The translations under genes and the position numbers were made by a program. The notes beneath the pieces were generated by a model. The model saw only the letters and a program-made list of their open reading frames with translations. It did not search any database and had not been told where the DNA came from. This document shows, in pieces, positions 10,588 to 21,444 of a stretch of DNA of 64,000 nucleotides. The DNA is from Aradus depressus (lineage: Eukaryota; Arthropoda; Insecta; Hemiptera; Aradidae): NCBI GenBank assembly GCA_963662175.1, contig OY759216.1:41309087-41373086 (forward strand), written 5' to 3'. Position 1 is the first letter of the stretch. Each line of letters opens with the position of its first letter.

Positions 10588-13500
10588 GGATGTTTCGCAT
10601 TTATACCAAAATCTACATCTAGTAAAAGTAAAAAATCACATCCAAATCCGCTGAAAGAAGTAGTCTCAGAAGAATGGTACCGAGGCTACAGGACAGTCTG
10701 GGACGAAATAGAAAGGAAACTTGGGGTAATTATGTTGTTTGATATTGCAATATATGTATTTAGTTTAGTTTGAGTTTGTCGATAGTATCTTACTTAACTT
10801 CTTCGGTTAAAAGACCGTAAGATTGTAAATAATTGTCCTTCCCTGTTGTAATCTATCTCATGACTTATATTTATTAATATTTTAGGATATGGAGGATGGA
10901 GTGATGCTGGCATTATTGAATGATTTGATTATGTTCATCCTTGAGAGCCCTGCAGATAGTTCCCAAATTCCTACTGTCACATTGTTAACAGGTTTAGTAA
11001 GAAGCTTTTGTTATTATTATTATTTGTCAAAACTCATTTACTATTTAAAGGATATATTTGTAAAATGTTGTATAAATTACAATTAGAAGATCAGATGTAT
11101 ATTTGTTCCTTGATACTTCTCTCGAAATATTGAATAGCCTTTGGTAACGCTCTTGGTCTATCATTAATGGGATAACGTGATCTGAATGTATTTTATTTAG
11201 GGCCCTGAATTTTATTACGTAAATAAATATTTAGAAGATTTCCCTTTGATACATATTTTGAATATGTACTAATTAAGATATAACTTCTTCGTGATACATA
11301 AATAAAAAATTTGCACGCTAATCAGAGAAATTAAGTCCCTTAAAACCTCTATGAGATCTCCTGGGATATAAAATTACTAATAATATATTCTTCCTTATCC
11401 ATATCGGATGCTGTATTTCTCCGTCGTTTCTGTGGGTTCGGTTTAGTTTTCCCTGCTTTGTAAATAACTGATCCGGGCTTCTTTAAGGATCCAACCGCCC
11501 CTTATTGTTCGTTAATCTCACGAGTTGGGCCTCTTACAGAGAGTCTCCATCTCCCATTAGGGAGTCTTTCTGCATTTCTGTAAGAACTCACGTCTCACTG
11601 GCATCTATGGTATATAACTTTACATTCTTACAATTGCAGGTGTGAATCTGCCTGACCACGGCTCATTGTTCCAAAAATTGTGCGGACATCTCCGTTTCTG
11701 GGTGACTCCGCACGTGGCGCTCCTTGCCTCCTCTGACTGTCCCACTTTGAGCCACACTGTCCAACAGACTGTTACACAGTTTATCAAAGGAGGAGCTGAG
11801 GTAAAGGTGAGGCAACCTTTATTAATATTCATGTGTTTCATCTTATTTATGTTTAAGAAAGGTTATATTTAGGTATTGTTCTCATTATTGTCCAATGTAC
11901 CCAACCTTTTTGTAACTGAGGAGGCATATTCTAATTTGTACGTTTGCTTCCCCCCCCCTCCAGTAAATATTTAATAAATTCTGTATCGCGATCAACTGCA
12001 GAGAAAAACAAAAATATTCACTATTAATTTAACAATAAGAAATTATGATTATCAATACAGAGACATGTCGTAAATTAGCAAGAGATTCTCATTGGGGGGA
12101 GAGGCGGTATCCGGGTTGCATTCCGCTTGGGGAACCAGCGACTGGAGCCTTCAGTAAGTCACCAGCGCTACTCAATTATTCAAAGCTGTTAAAAATGTAA
12201 AACTAATATGGACCCACACTTAGAAATACAAGCAGAACTCATTTTCGACCACTTCTGAATTGAGAAGTGATCTGAATATTGTGGAAACTTGTAAATATAT
12301 AAGATAAAACAAACTACTTTCTAAAATATTGGTTGGTAGAAGTACAAACTATTTTTAAAATAAACAGAATTAACAAATAAAATGGAGACATGAAACAAAT
12401 GACTGGCTGAGTTTTGCGACTATCCGAAAGGCAGTTCTAAAATCATTAGTTCCCAAACTAAGTCCGAAACCACGGTTCTCATAGCAGTTGGAGTCAATGT
12501 AGCAAAGAGGATTCGTAGAATAAATTCAAACCATAAACTGTCCTTATGTCTTATCCTGTGCAGTTAGGAGGAAAATACAGTCCATGCTTCTAAAATTACA
12601 AAGTGATTGAATTTACCTGTCTATTGAAAATGTTTATAGGAAGAAGAAAATGAAGATGAGGAAAGTGATTCAGAAACTCCTGATAAATGTTTGAAGAGAA
12701 GTGATCGGACTATGCCCATTTTGGCTGAGTGGTATAAAGGTTTAGCTTACGAAGAACCTCGGAAGAAGAAGAAGAAACCCAAAGGAGATGGTGGTTCAGA
12801 GAAACTGGTTATCGTGGTTCAGGACTTTGAAGGATTCAAACCGCAAGTTCTACATGACTTCATCCTTATCCTAAGGCTTGTATTAGTTTTGTTATATTTC
12901 GGTAGAGCCGGGTCGTGGCGAATGGATCTTCCTTTCTTTGACCAGCCCATGTAGCATTGTGTAATCCTTTATCAATCCATTTGTATATTTGAGGAGTTCT
13001 CTTGTGCCATGTTTAATTTCGATTATTTACTAAATCCATAGTTTTTGGATTGAAACCTCTTTGGTATCAGAAATCTTTATCCAGTTTTAATGATTGATAG
13101 AGTCGACAGTATCTTTAAAAAGAAACGGAATAAACTGTAAACTGGTCTTAAAATGACTCGCGTGGATGTGTTTGGTGAAGGTGATAAGTGTTTGTGAGTG
13201 ACGAATTGATAACCACTTACCACCTTCACCACATAACCCTCCTCGAGTAATAACTCCTATAATATAGGACTCTGAAGAAGAAAATAAAGTTTCCGAAATG
13301 TTGGCCAAATACTGAGTTTTTTTTTAACACAACAGAACCTCATATCTCCCCATTATCCAGAAAAAACATGATCTAATTAAGTGTAGTTCATAATCGGACA
13401 ATACAATTATATTGCTCACTGATTTTTTACTACCTTGGATCACATTTCATAGTTGTCTTAAAACTATTTTTTTACATATTTCAGTGGTTACCTTAACCGG

Positions 13501-16500
13501 CTACCTATAATTCTTGTTCTCGGAGTGGCCACGACGGAAGGTGCCATTGGTGATTATCTGACACACAAAGTCACCTCCAGACTTCGACTCAAAGTATTCC
13601 AGTCCCAACCCTCTGTGTATTTCCTCAACAACACTGTCGATAAAGTAAATAGCTATATCGGTTTCATAAGTTTAAATTTAGTATTATAACTATATATATA
13701 TATAAGATAGAGGGCGCTGGTAGCTCAGAGGTAGTGTGCTTGCTTACTGAGCTCAAGATCACGGGTTCAAAACCCGTCCGAGGCCCTTGGATTTTTTTAT
13801 CTGGGAGATGGAAAAATTAAAATATTTTTTTGGCAAGCTCCGGCGTTCCCACGAGGAAAAAAAGATGCTGGTGATATTGGCTATAATGTTCGGGGCTGGT
13901 CCGTTTTTCGGTATATTACATAAGAAACCGCAACTTTCTCGCTCAATTGGTTTACAAGGAAAGACAGTCAGCTCACTTTAAGGTTCTGTTTTCGATTTTC
14001 AATCTGCGGTAACCCTTAAATATCAATATCCTCATATCCTACAAAATAATCGGTATTGAAGGCTTTGTATATTTATAATGATTTCCTGTTTTCTTTGTAG
14101 ATTAAGGTTTTGATATATTTTTCATTTTAAGCATATTTTCTGAATAATCTTCATTTAATGAGTAAGTTTTAAAACATTTTGTATATATTTGGATATACAA
14201 TTTAGAATGTACAGTATTATTTTTTTCTAGGTTTTTTTGAATGCCGAATGTCCTTTTCAGTTGAGTGGAAAACTCCTTAAATTTTTTACCGATGTTTTCC
14301 TTTTCCATGATTTTTCTGTCAATCGTTTCACACAAGGTGTTAAGGTTTGTACTAAACGCTTTTTTACATCACTTTTTTTTTGAAAAATATCTATTCTATA
14401 ATATATGTCATTTTATATTAATATAGTTTTAAATATAATCCTAATTGTTAAGGTGGTTTATAAAATAATTTTCATACTTTTGCACTCTACACTTGTTTTT
14501 AATATATATATATATATCTTTTTTTTCAGTATTGTGTTATGAATCACTTTTATGAGCGTCCTTTGGTGGGACTTCTTCTGGAACAGGATTCAGATACCCT
14601 TGAGAAGAATATCCGTCATCTGGACAGAAGGCTAATGGACGAGTTGAGGAACCTTGATTCTTTTAAGAAGTTCCTAGAGTCTTGTGATGAGGCCAGACGA
14701 ACTAGCCTACTGAACGATGATGAGGAGACCAAGGTATACAGTCCCCGGCGACAACTAACTGCTATTTGCACAAAACTTCATGAGTTCTATATTATATAGA
14801 ACTATATTCTACAGTTCTATATTATATCTTAAGATTATAATGTCATTCTGTAAAAAAAAAGTTACTATTTTTAGGAGGAGATATTAAAATTTATGATATC
14901 TTTGAGGAAATCTATCGAAGAATTTTATGTTTCTTTGAAAGTTCTTCGCAGCCTTGTCAAAGATTTACCCCAAGCACCTCTTGGCAAACAGGTACTTTAT
15001 GTATTTTATAATATATTGTCATTAACATGAATAATGTTGTTTGCTATATTGAGATCTATTCTACACATTTGTTTTTTTATTAGCGAGATTTTGTATCGCT
15101 TCTCTTTCGACATTTTGCTTCCCAATGTTCAGACGTCTCTGAGAGGTGAAAGTTAGAGAGTTTTAAACCGGGTAACAGTTACGTGTAACATTTGCCAGTA
15201 ACAAATACCATTTCTAAATGTTACAACATTAAGTTCCTTCCGCAGCAGAAACCCCTAGCACAATGAAAACTGACATTATTGCAGAGATATTGTGAAATAA
15301 TTCAAATGTACTTGAAAAAATAAAATAAAACTTGTTTATTTAAGATATTGTCTAAATTCAGTAACTATATATACATGGGAGTACTTTCGGTATTTCTACC
15401 ATCCTCAGCCAAAAGCATAAGAGATAAGACTACAGTCTTATCTCTTATGCTTTTGGCTGAGGATGGTAGAAATACCGAAAGTACTCCCATGTATATATAG
15501 TTACTGAATTTAGACAATATCTTAAATAAACAAGTTTTATTTTATTTTTTCAAGTCCCTAGCACAATGACGCAGAGCGAGGTAACCCCTCTTCGTGGTTA
15601 GCCGTTTCAGATTATGTTACCTGCATTCCACTCCAATCACCCTGGCGCAGGAGGGATGTACACTCCCTTGAAAGTGTATAATACATGTAATAAAAGCGAC
15701 ACAAAATCTCGCTATCCGAAGGAGGTATCATAGGCATTTAAAGCGCACAACCGCATTTTTTTGTTTTTTACAGTTAAGGGAATTGTACTGTGTTGCCATG
15801 TGTAAAAACATTACGACCACTTCTGAGTACAAAGAGTGTTACCAGCTTATTAAATTTATGTCAAAAGACGAATTAGAGAAAAAAATTACACAGGCAAGTT
15901 GACAATTTTATTTAGTTTTAATATTTAATATATTTTTGATTTTCTCGTTTTTATGAGCGCTCACTTGCGTTAGTTTTTAATATTGATTGAAATATATTTA
16001 AGCTTAGTTTAGATAAATAATTACTTCATAACCGAAGCGAATTAAAAAGGAATACTTACAGCTTAAGCTAAATATAATTTATAGATGGTCTGCGGCATTG
16101 GAACTTCTTTATAACAACCTTCCTATCTTTAAAGATTCTCGAGTTGTCCATGTTTTTTTTTTTTTTTTGACTTTACAGTTAAACGAGATGGAGAATCTCC
16201 GTAACTCCTCAGATCAAAAAGATGTTTTACATTTCCTTTAATTTCTTAATTTTTCAAACCGAACTCGGTAAATTATTATTTATATTTTGTTATAATTTAA
16301 TTCCACGTTTACAGGTATTAACCATTTTAGAAAATACATCATTTCATACTGAAATGAAAAAGCTTGAAAGCATTAAAGAAGAATTGAGAAATATTGGTTT
16401 AAATCCAATCACTGAGAGCCCCGTCAAGAGCCCTAGAAAACTGAATTTAAATATCAAGAACAGAGCTCAACTTAAACAGGTACATATTTGATTTGATAAA

Positions 16501-19500
16501 AGTTCTGAAATGTATTTAGTATTTTCATTTTTGTGTCACAAGTACTGAGCAAGACTGGACAAGCGAAGGTTAACGAGTGGAAGTATTAGTGTTTTGTAAA
16601 GTTGTGTGTCTGAGTCTTGTGTCTAGGTTTGAGTAGATAGATGAGACGGAGTTGAGTCTGTGTTTGTTGAAGTTTCATGTTCATTCATGTGATGATGTCT
16701 TCACTACCTTCGTGTTACTCTTGTGTCTGGGTGCGCTCCGAAATAGCGTCTATAGTATTCCAAGGGATCGGGAGTCGACCAATTTGCTCTCTTTCGCAAG
16801 CCTTCTGAGTATCCTAGAGAAGGTGCCATGGCTCCTGTCTCCATTTGCGAAACCATTGCGATATCTCACCAACCTGCTCATATGAGCCCCCAAGGGCCTG
16901 TTTCATAAAAATGTCATCTGATTAATTTACTGAAGGAGATTTGGGAACTTCATGACAAGTTGAACAGAAGTGGGCTCAGGTTGGCAACACCTTCAGAGGA
17001 AGAAAAATGTTTATTATTATCTGATAGTGATATAATTATTTATAATACCTAATTGATATATCAAATCCAAAGAGATTTCTTTCTATTTTATTTTTTTTAA
17101 ATAATAATTAAGTTCTAATTATATTAACACGTTCGCGGAACAGTTTTTTTAAAAATATCTTTCAAAATCTAAAAAAAACACTTGATACATACAAAAAAGT
17201 TATCTATTATCATCACCTTTTAAAATGTTATATGGTCCATGAATTTTTAAAGGAGATGATATATTTTGTATGTATCAAGAGTTTTTTTTAGATTTTGCAA
17301 GATATTTCAAAATAACCTTCCGCACCTGGATAGCGTTTGCAATTTTTCGAACGTGTTAATATTATTAGTACTTAATTATTATAATAATAATTATTATAAA
17401 TGTTAAAAAATATATATAACTTGAAATAATTTTTAAAAAATGGAAAGGAATCTCTTGAGATTTGATAGATCAATTAGGTATCATAAATTATTATATCACT
17501 TTCAGATAATAATATACATTTTTCTTCCTCTGAAGGTGTTGCCAACCTTTTGTAAATAACTTTTTTCAATAACTATCTTATTGATTTTTCCTTAAAATTA
17601 CGACCTTATTGATCGATTATTCGAATAGTGTATGTTAGTGACGCGGTTTTTGAGTAACGACTTTCTTCTTAGGGATCAAAAGATATATACTTTTGGAAAT
17701 GTTACGTTTATTTGATTATGATGAAATGATGTTATTTCAGAAAGTGGTGGAACTGGGCCTGAAGAGGAAGACTGGTTTCGAGGAGATCCGAGAGCGACTG
17801 GTGGCCTACCTGCTGGGAGAGGACGGACTGGTGGCTCCCCACCTGGTGTCGCCTGTTTTTCTTGAGAGGACCGTCTTCTGTGAGCTCATCTGGGTACGGG
17901 ACTTCGGTGCCAAGAACAGGGTCGTCCCTCGGTTCAGGGCAGCTCTACACACCGCACTCAATGATCCTCACTCCTACCTTCAGGTACTAAGAAAGAGCCT
18001 CCCAAATATGGTTTCACTTGCAAGCTCTGTGCTTTCTCGTTATATTGTTTTGTCTTCACTAGTAAGTTCCTTGATTAATTTTGTCTGAATAAGAATGTCA
18101 GAACATTTTTTCAATGACTTCTGTCGATTGGTATCATCTTACTTAATGATTTCTTCTAAGTCCTCATATACAATTTTGTGTCCATCTTTTCATTAAATCG
18201 GCAGTTATTAGGGTTTTTGAGTTAAAACTCTTCCCTAATCCTAGGTCCTACCCCTTGGTCGCTTGGTTGGCCAATCAGTAATCAAAACGTATGTGGTTCC
18301 GGATACACGTATAAAATTTCATGTTGATATATTCATTCTAACGGGAATTATCGTGTCTGTTGGCGCACGGATTCATGAAATGTTCTTTTGGATTCAGGGG
18401 TTCGGAAAACATGAAATTTTGGAAAAAAACTCAACATCAATTTCTGACCGATTACTTCCGGAATAACTTCCCCTCTACAGAGAGCTGGGGAAGTAATAAT
18501 CAAATGAAAATGAAATATTGTTATGAAAAATGTTGATTTAGTTGGCAAACTTCAACATCCAATTCTCAGCGAAAATTCATCGGATTGTTCTCGTTCCAAG
18601 TCCATTTTTCATTTTTTTTTTTTTTTTTTTAATCGAATTCATAGTTTGTCTAGAAAAATATGTGATAAATCTTATTTGAAATAAGAAAGTTGAGTTCTAG
18701 ATCCCATATGTCTGATATTTGAAGAAAAAAAATGTCGGTGGTAAATCTGGATTTCTTGACACAAATTGATAAGACACAAATATTTACACTACATTCATTA
18801 TTCACATATTTTCAGAGGAGCGCCATTGATCCTAGAAAGTTTCGAAGTCCTGTATTACCAACAACTGCTTCAAGTAAAGCATGCTTCTTTGGTGGCATTT
18901 TAAAAATAATACCCGCATAACGTCAAACCAGTTAACAAAGACGTTGTCATACTGTTTTCATTAAAATTGATTCAGTCAAATCGTTCAAGGAAGGTGATTA
19001 ACTTGTACCCGCTTAGAGATAATAAATGCAACACAAATGCACTCAACTTTCTGTCTATATATTTTTAAGTTATTTTTTATGAAACTCATTCATTTTTGAA
19101 ATAGTAACAAATGAACACAAAACAATAAATAATAAACCAGAGTGAAATTCATGTCGGAGCTTACTGGTGACCCTTCACCAGTTAACTTTTAAAAGTTAAA
19201 ACTTGAAGTTTTATTTTGTTTTGCAGTGTGGGTGTTGTGAACTGAAAGGGACTGGTGACATTCTGCCAACAATGCCTGACGTTTGTATTGCCTACAAACT
19301 TCATCTTGAAAGTGGAAGTCTCATTAACTTGTATGATTGGCTCAAGGTGAACTCTATTTTAGTTATTATCATATGTAATGTTTTATCATATATACGTATG
19401 TCATAATCACTGTGAATATTTTTTTTTTTAGTCGTTTGCTGTAATAGTCGATTCTCAAAATTGTATGACGAGCTCAGAAGAAATTGATGAAAAAATTCAG

Positions 19501-20562
19501 TATCCTCTTTATTTTTTTTCTTCAGTGCAATTTTATTTCATTTTAATTTTTCATTCATTTTAAAACTTCGTGCATCATAATGATTGATAGAGTCGACGGT
19601 ATCTTTTCAGTGGTGTGGAAATTCGAGGTTATGTCGTGTAAATAAAAAAAACTCAGCATTTAGCCAACGTTTCGAAAACTATTTTTATTTCCTTATAATA
19701 ATGCTTCGAGTGGATGTGTGTAGTGAAAGTGGTAAGGCCCTGAAGAAGTAAATAGTTTCCGAAACGGCCAAATATTGAGTTTTTTATTTACATGACAGAA
19801 CTCTTAAGCTGGGTTTCAATATCCGTCTAATCCAAAATGAATGTGCTATTTTTTTTATGTTGCTAACGGGACCCACCTCTGCTTCAACAAGCACCACAAA
19901 GCTAAAAATGGGGAAAAAAAGTAATTTGTAAGTGACGCGGTACTCACGAGAATTGATGTGTAAACCAACTCCTTTAGTTTCAAAAAATTGCTGTCGTGCA
20001 CTGATTTTGATTAAAATTTGTTTTATAATGTTACAATAAGAAAAGTAGTATGAGGTAGTATATCTAATGTTGTTTTAGAGTGTTTTATTGTTATTGGTTT
20101 TATTATTTACTTTTTTGAATGAACGTAGAAATGCTCAAAAATCAGCTGACATCACAAATAAAGTGTGTAGTTGTGTGCGCTTCGCGCGCAACCGTCTGAC
20201 ACACACACTTATGAATGCACATCAACGAGACTTACGCTCTGACATAGCTACCTACCGAGAGCTAAGATGTTTACACATCAAAAATCACATGGTGGGGTTT
20301 ATTTCTAGGCGCTTGACTTGTTCGACGCTAGTCCCTATTCAAAACAACCCCACTTTCTGTTTGCCTTGAGCTTAACATTTCTCTTTGTGCACAAGTTGTC
20401 AATTAGCATTTATTTTTAAAAAACAAATATTTTCCTTAATAGAAACAAATCAGGGCTCGGTTTACTCAAGCATTGGCCGAACTAGAACTGCTTGGTTTTG
20501 TCAAGTCGTCCAAAAAGAAGCCGGACCACGTGGCGCGGCTCACCTGGGAAGGATCCACATGA
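10588..20562 (+). CDS. ORC3: Origin recognition complex subunit 3 (15 coding exons, ~703 aa; first short coding exon not found)
   Basis: Exons: 10588-10725, 10886-10991, 11640-11806, 12640-12875, 13485-13644, 14231-14344, 14530-14733, 14875-14991, 15774-15893, 16179-16223, 16315-16479, 17741-17983, 19227-19346, 19432-19499, 20454-20562. Phases agree throughout and the total of 2112 nt is close to the family's ~710 codons. Landmarks match animal ORC3: GCFAFIPK at the N-terminus, LTGVNLPDH in the AAA+-like fold, [77 protein letters not shown] and the C-terminal winged-helix end [11 protein letters not shown]...[11 protein letters not shown]3 pairs with ORC2 in the complex that marks replication origins; its AAA+ domain lacks a working ATPase site. 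The acidic insert [16 protein letters not shown] (exon 12640) is longer than I would expect. Two introns start with GC and one looks U12-type. Confidence 0.94.
12876..13484 (+). other. ORC3: ORC3 intron with GC donor (AAG|GCTTGT)
   Basis: Only a splice after CTAAG at 12875 keeps frame and restores the conserved [12 protein letters not shown] join. The two bases after it are GC, not GT. The nearby GT (CTT|GTATTA) would put the next exon out of frame. The acceptor is TTTCAG at 13479-13484. This donor is poorer than the standard GC consensus, so a sequencing error or polymorphism is possible. Confidence 0.6.
13089..13338. repeat. Fold-back element with hammerhead-like core (family III), ORC3 intron
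   Basis: It starts TGATTGATAGAGTCGACAGT and ends near AACACAACAGAACCTC, both shared with 19580-19803. An internal inverted pair (TGTTTGGTGAAGGTG and CACCTTCACCACATAA) folds it. Plus strand 13271 onward reads CTGAAGA, an A, a weak AT-rich hairpin, then GAAATGTTGG, in hammerhead order. Confidence 0.55.
13712..13822 (+). repeat. SINE-A copy 4, head only
   Basis: The best-preserved tRNA-like head of the family: GGCGCTGGTAGCTCAGAGG (A-box) and CGGGTTCAAAACCCG (B-box), followed by CCGAGGCCCTTGGA and TTTTATCTGGGAG. The body and tail are missing. It does not fold as a true tRNA with an anticodon arm I could trust. Confidence 0.8.
15253..15569. mobile_element. Fold-back element with perfect 121-bp arms and 14-bp target-site duplication (family I)
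   Basis: Arms 15311-15431 and 15434-15554 are exact reverse complements around a 2-nt centre. A ~44-nt lead (AAACTGACATTATTGCAGAG...) precedes the left arm. The 14-bp direct repeat CCCTAGCACAATGA at 15253-15266 and 15556-15569 is the target duplication, so the element itself is 15267-15555. No ORF. The same lead and arms recur at 30581-30815 and, decayed, near 50475-50645. Perfect arms suggest recent insertion or conversion. It lies in an ORC3 intron. Confidence 0.88.
15451..15492 (+). ncRNA. Hammerhead-ribozyme-like motif in the right arm of the family I element
   Basis: The order is CTGAGGA at 15457-15463, a T, then GGTA-GAAA-TACC (a 4-bp stem with a GAAA tetraloop), then GAA, then A-GTAC-T-C, a palindromic loop closed by one A-U pair. 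GG before the core could pair with CC after it to start helix I. The core bases fit CTGANGA and GAAA of hammerheads. The single extra base before helix II is shared by the other families. The left arm carries the same motif on the minus strand. This is inferred by eye. Confidence 0.45.
15894..16178 (+). other. ORC3: ORC3 intron with consensus GC donor (CAG|GCAAGT)
   Basis: The exon ends ATTACACAG at 15893 and the intron opens GCAAGT, which is the consensus donor of GC-AG introns spliced by the major spliceosome. Frame is kept into LNEMENLRN at 16179. Confidence 0.8.
16545..16690 (-). mobile_element. LINE relic, RT 3' region
   Basis: AGACTGGACAAGCGAAGGTT, then GTGGAAGTATTAGTGTTTTG and following bases match the LINE copy at about 940-1085 (AGACTGGACAGGCGTATGTT, GTGGAAGTAGGAGTGTCTTG) with many changes. 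It is a decayed fragment in an ORC3 intron. Confidence 0.6.
16978..17548. repeat. MITE-like long inverted repeat
   Basis: AGGTTGGCAACACCTTCAGA at the left end is mirrored by CTGAAGGTGTTGCCAACCT at the right. The match continues through TGATATAATTATTTATAATACC, ATATATCAAATC and the CACGTTCG/CGAACGTG inner part, giving arms of roughly 250 bp with indels. No ORF. It lies in the ORC3 intron before exon 17741. Confidence 0.85.
18178..18500 (+). repeat. Repeat C copy (degenerate ~120-bp unit array)
   Basis: It shares blocks with the copies at 44-49 kb: CGGCAGTTATTAGGGTTTTTGAGTT, GGATACACGTATAAAATTTCATGTTGATATATTCATT and ATTTCTGACCGATTAC. The open frames here are not coding. In an ORC3 intron. Confidence 0.65.
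19500..20453 (+). other. ORC3: Probable U12-type intron in ORC3
   Basis: The donor reads GTATCCTCT at 19500, one mismatch from the U12 GT-subtype consensus GTATCCTTT. Near the 3' end TTTCCTTAAT matches the U12 branch site TTCCTTAAC in all but the last base, with the branch A about 15 nt before the AG, inside the usual 10-20 nt window. No polypyrimidine tract follows it. The intron is phase 2 and joins ATT-CA to G-GCT-CGG in frame. Confidence 0.75.
19580..19803. repeat. Fold-back element with hammerhead-like core (family III), ORC3 intron
   Basis: The left arm (19633-19692) and right arm (19739-19797) are imperfect complements. Plus strand 19740 reads CTGAAGA, an A, a weak hairpin, then GAAACGG. 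The left arm on the minus strand gives GGAAA...TTTTC-GAAACGTT with the palindrome AACGTT. It shares its outer ends with 13089-13338. Confidence 0.6.
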
Positions 20563-20873
20563 TACGAGATGCAACTCTTCTCTTCCAGATTCACACCTTA
20601 TTATTAATTAGCCGGCCATTTCCTTTCCCTGTTTAATCTATGTTTTTTTCTCCCAATGAATTTATTTACCCTTTTCAGCACTTGATGGCTCAAATCTCTC
20701 CCTACTCATCTGCCTCACCATATTTGTACATCAATTTGGGAATCACTGTCTAAAAATTGGCGAATTATCTCTTAAAAATTAGGCCTATTAAATGAAGTTT
20801 GAGATTATTGTTATTGTACAGTACTAAACATTATAAAAAAAACTTGTGTTGCTGTTTATTTTTAATTGTTAAT

Positions 20874-20890
20874 AATAAAATATGAATAAA
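20874..20890 (+). terminator. ORC3: ORC3 polyadenylation signals
   Basis: Two AATAAA hexamers at 20874-20879 and 20885-20890, about 310 nt past the stop. No closer AATAAA was noticed. Confidence 0.5.
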
Positions 20891-21095
20891 TAGAAAACTA
20901 TTGTGCTCATGTTCCAGAATGGGACATTTCACTTACGAAAGAGCGTAAATGTTTTCAAAACTTGGTTTGTTGTTCACCGGCCGATGTTTTGAGAACATTA
21001 ATGTCCTTATCTATATTTTCTCTTCTATCCTGAAACATGCTTTCTAACTACTGCCTGGTTGTTGTTGCCAATTTGATCATTTCATATATGTTAGT

Positions 21096-21436
21096 TATGC
21101 TACTTATGTTACTCATGCCCGAGCTTTAACTACAAGATCATATGGTCTACTACCAGAGCGCTCTTTCGTCACTCTGGTAAACATGAGCCCAACTCTATGG
21201 GAGTCCTAAATTTTGCCTACCCTACATTTTTATTCATCTAGGGTACGGATCTTTAACAAGTACCTGACATAGTGCAGGCTCGGGATCATCGGTTAACGTC
21301 TCATCCGAAGGACGGCATGCTCAAGTTGTTTTCTTTACTTCCCAGATAAAATAAACTAAGGGCCTCGGCCGGGTTTGGACCCACAATCTTTAGCTCAGTA
21401 TCATGCACGGATACCACTGAGCTACCGGCGCTCTGA
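21096..21436 (-). repeat. SINE-A copy 5, full length
   Basis: The most complete copy, about 340 bp. On the minus strand it runs GAGCGCCGGTAGCTCAGTGG (A-box), GGGTCCAAACCCGGCC (B-box), the AAAATAAACTAAGGGCC/CTTAGTTTATTTTATCTGGG body, GGACGTTAACCGATGATCCC, the AATTTAGGACTCCCATAG block, CCAGAGTGACGAAAGAGCGC and a GAGTAACATAAGTAGCATAA tail. ATATGTT on both sides may be a short target duplication. Confidence 0.88.
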
Positions 21437-21444
21437 AATATGTT

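Noticed and set aside
12884..12889. GT donor CTT|GTATTA instead of the GC donor in ORC3
   Set aside because: Using it shifts the frame of the next exon and adds residues absent from the family.
13712..13790. tRNA gene-like sequence with A- and B-boxes
   Set aside because: It continues into the SINE body shared by many other loci and has no sound anticodon arm; it is a SINE head.
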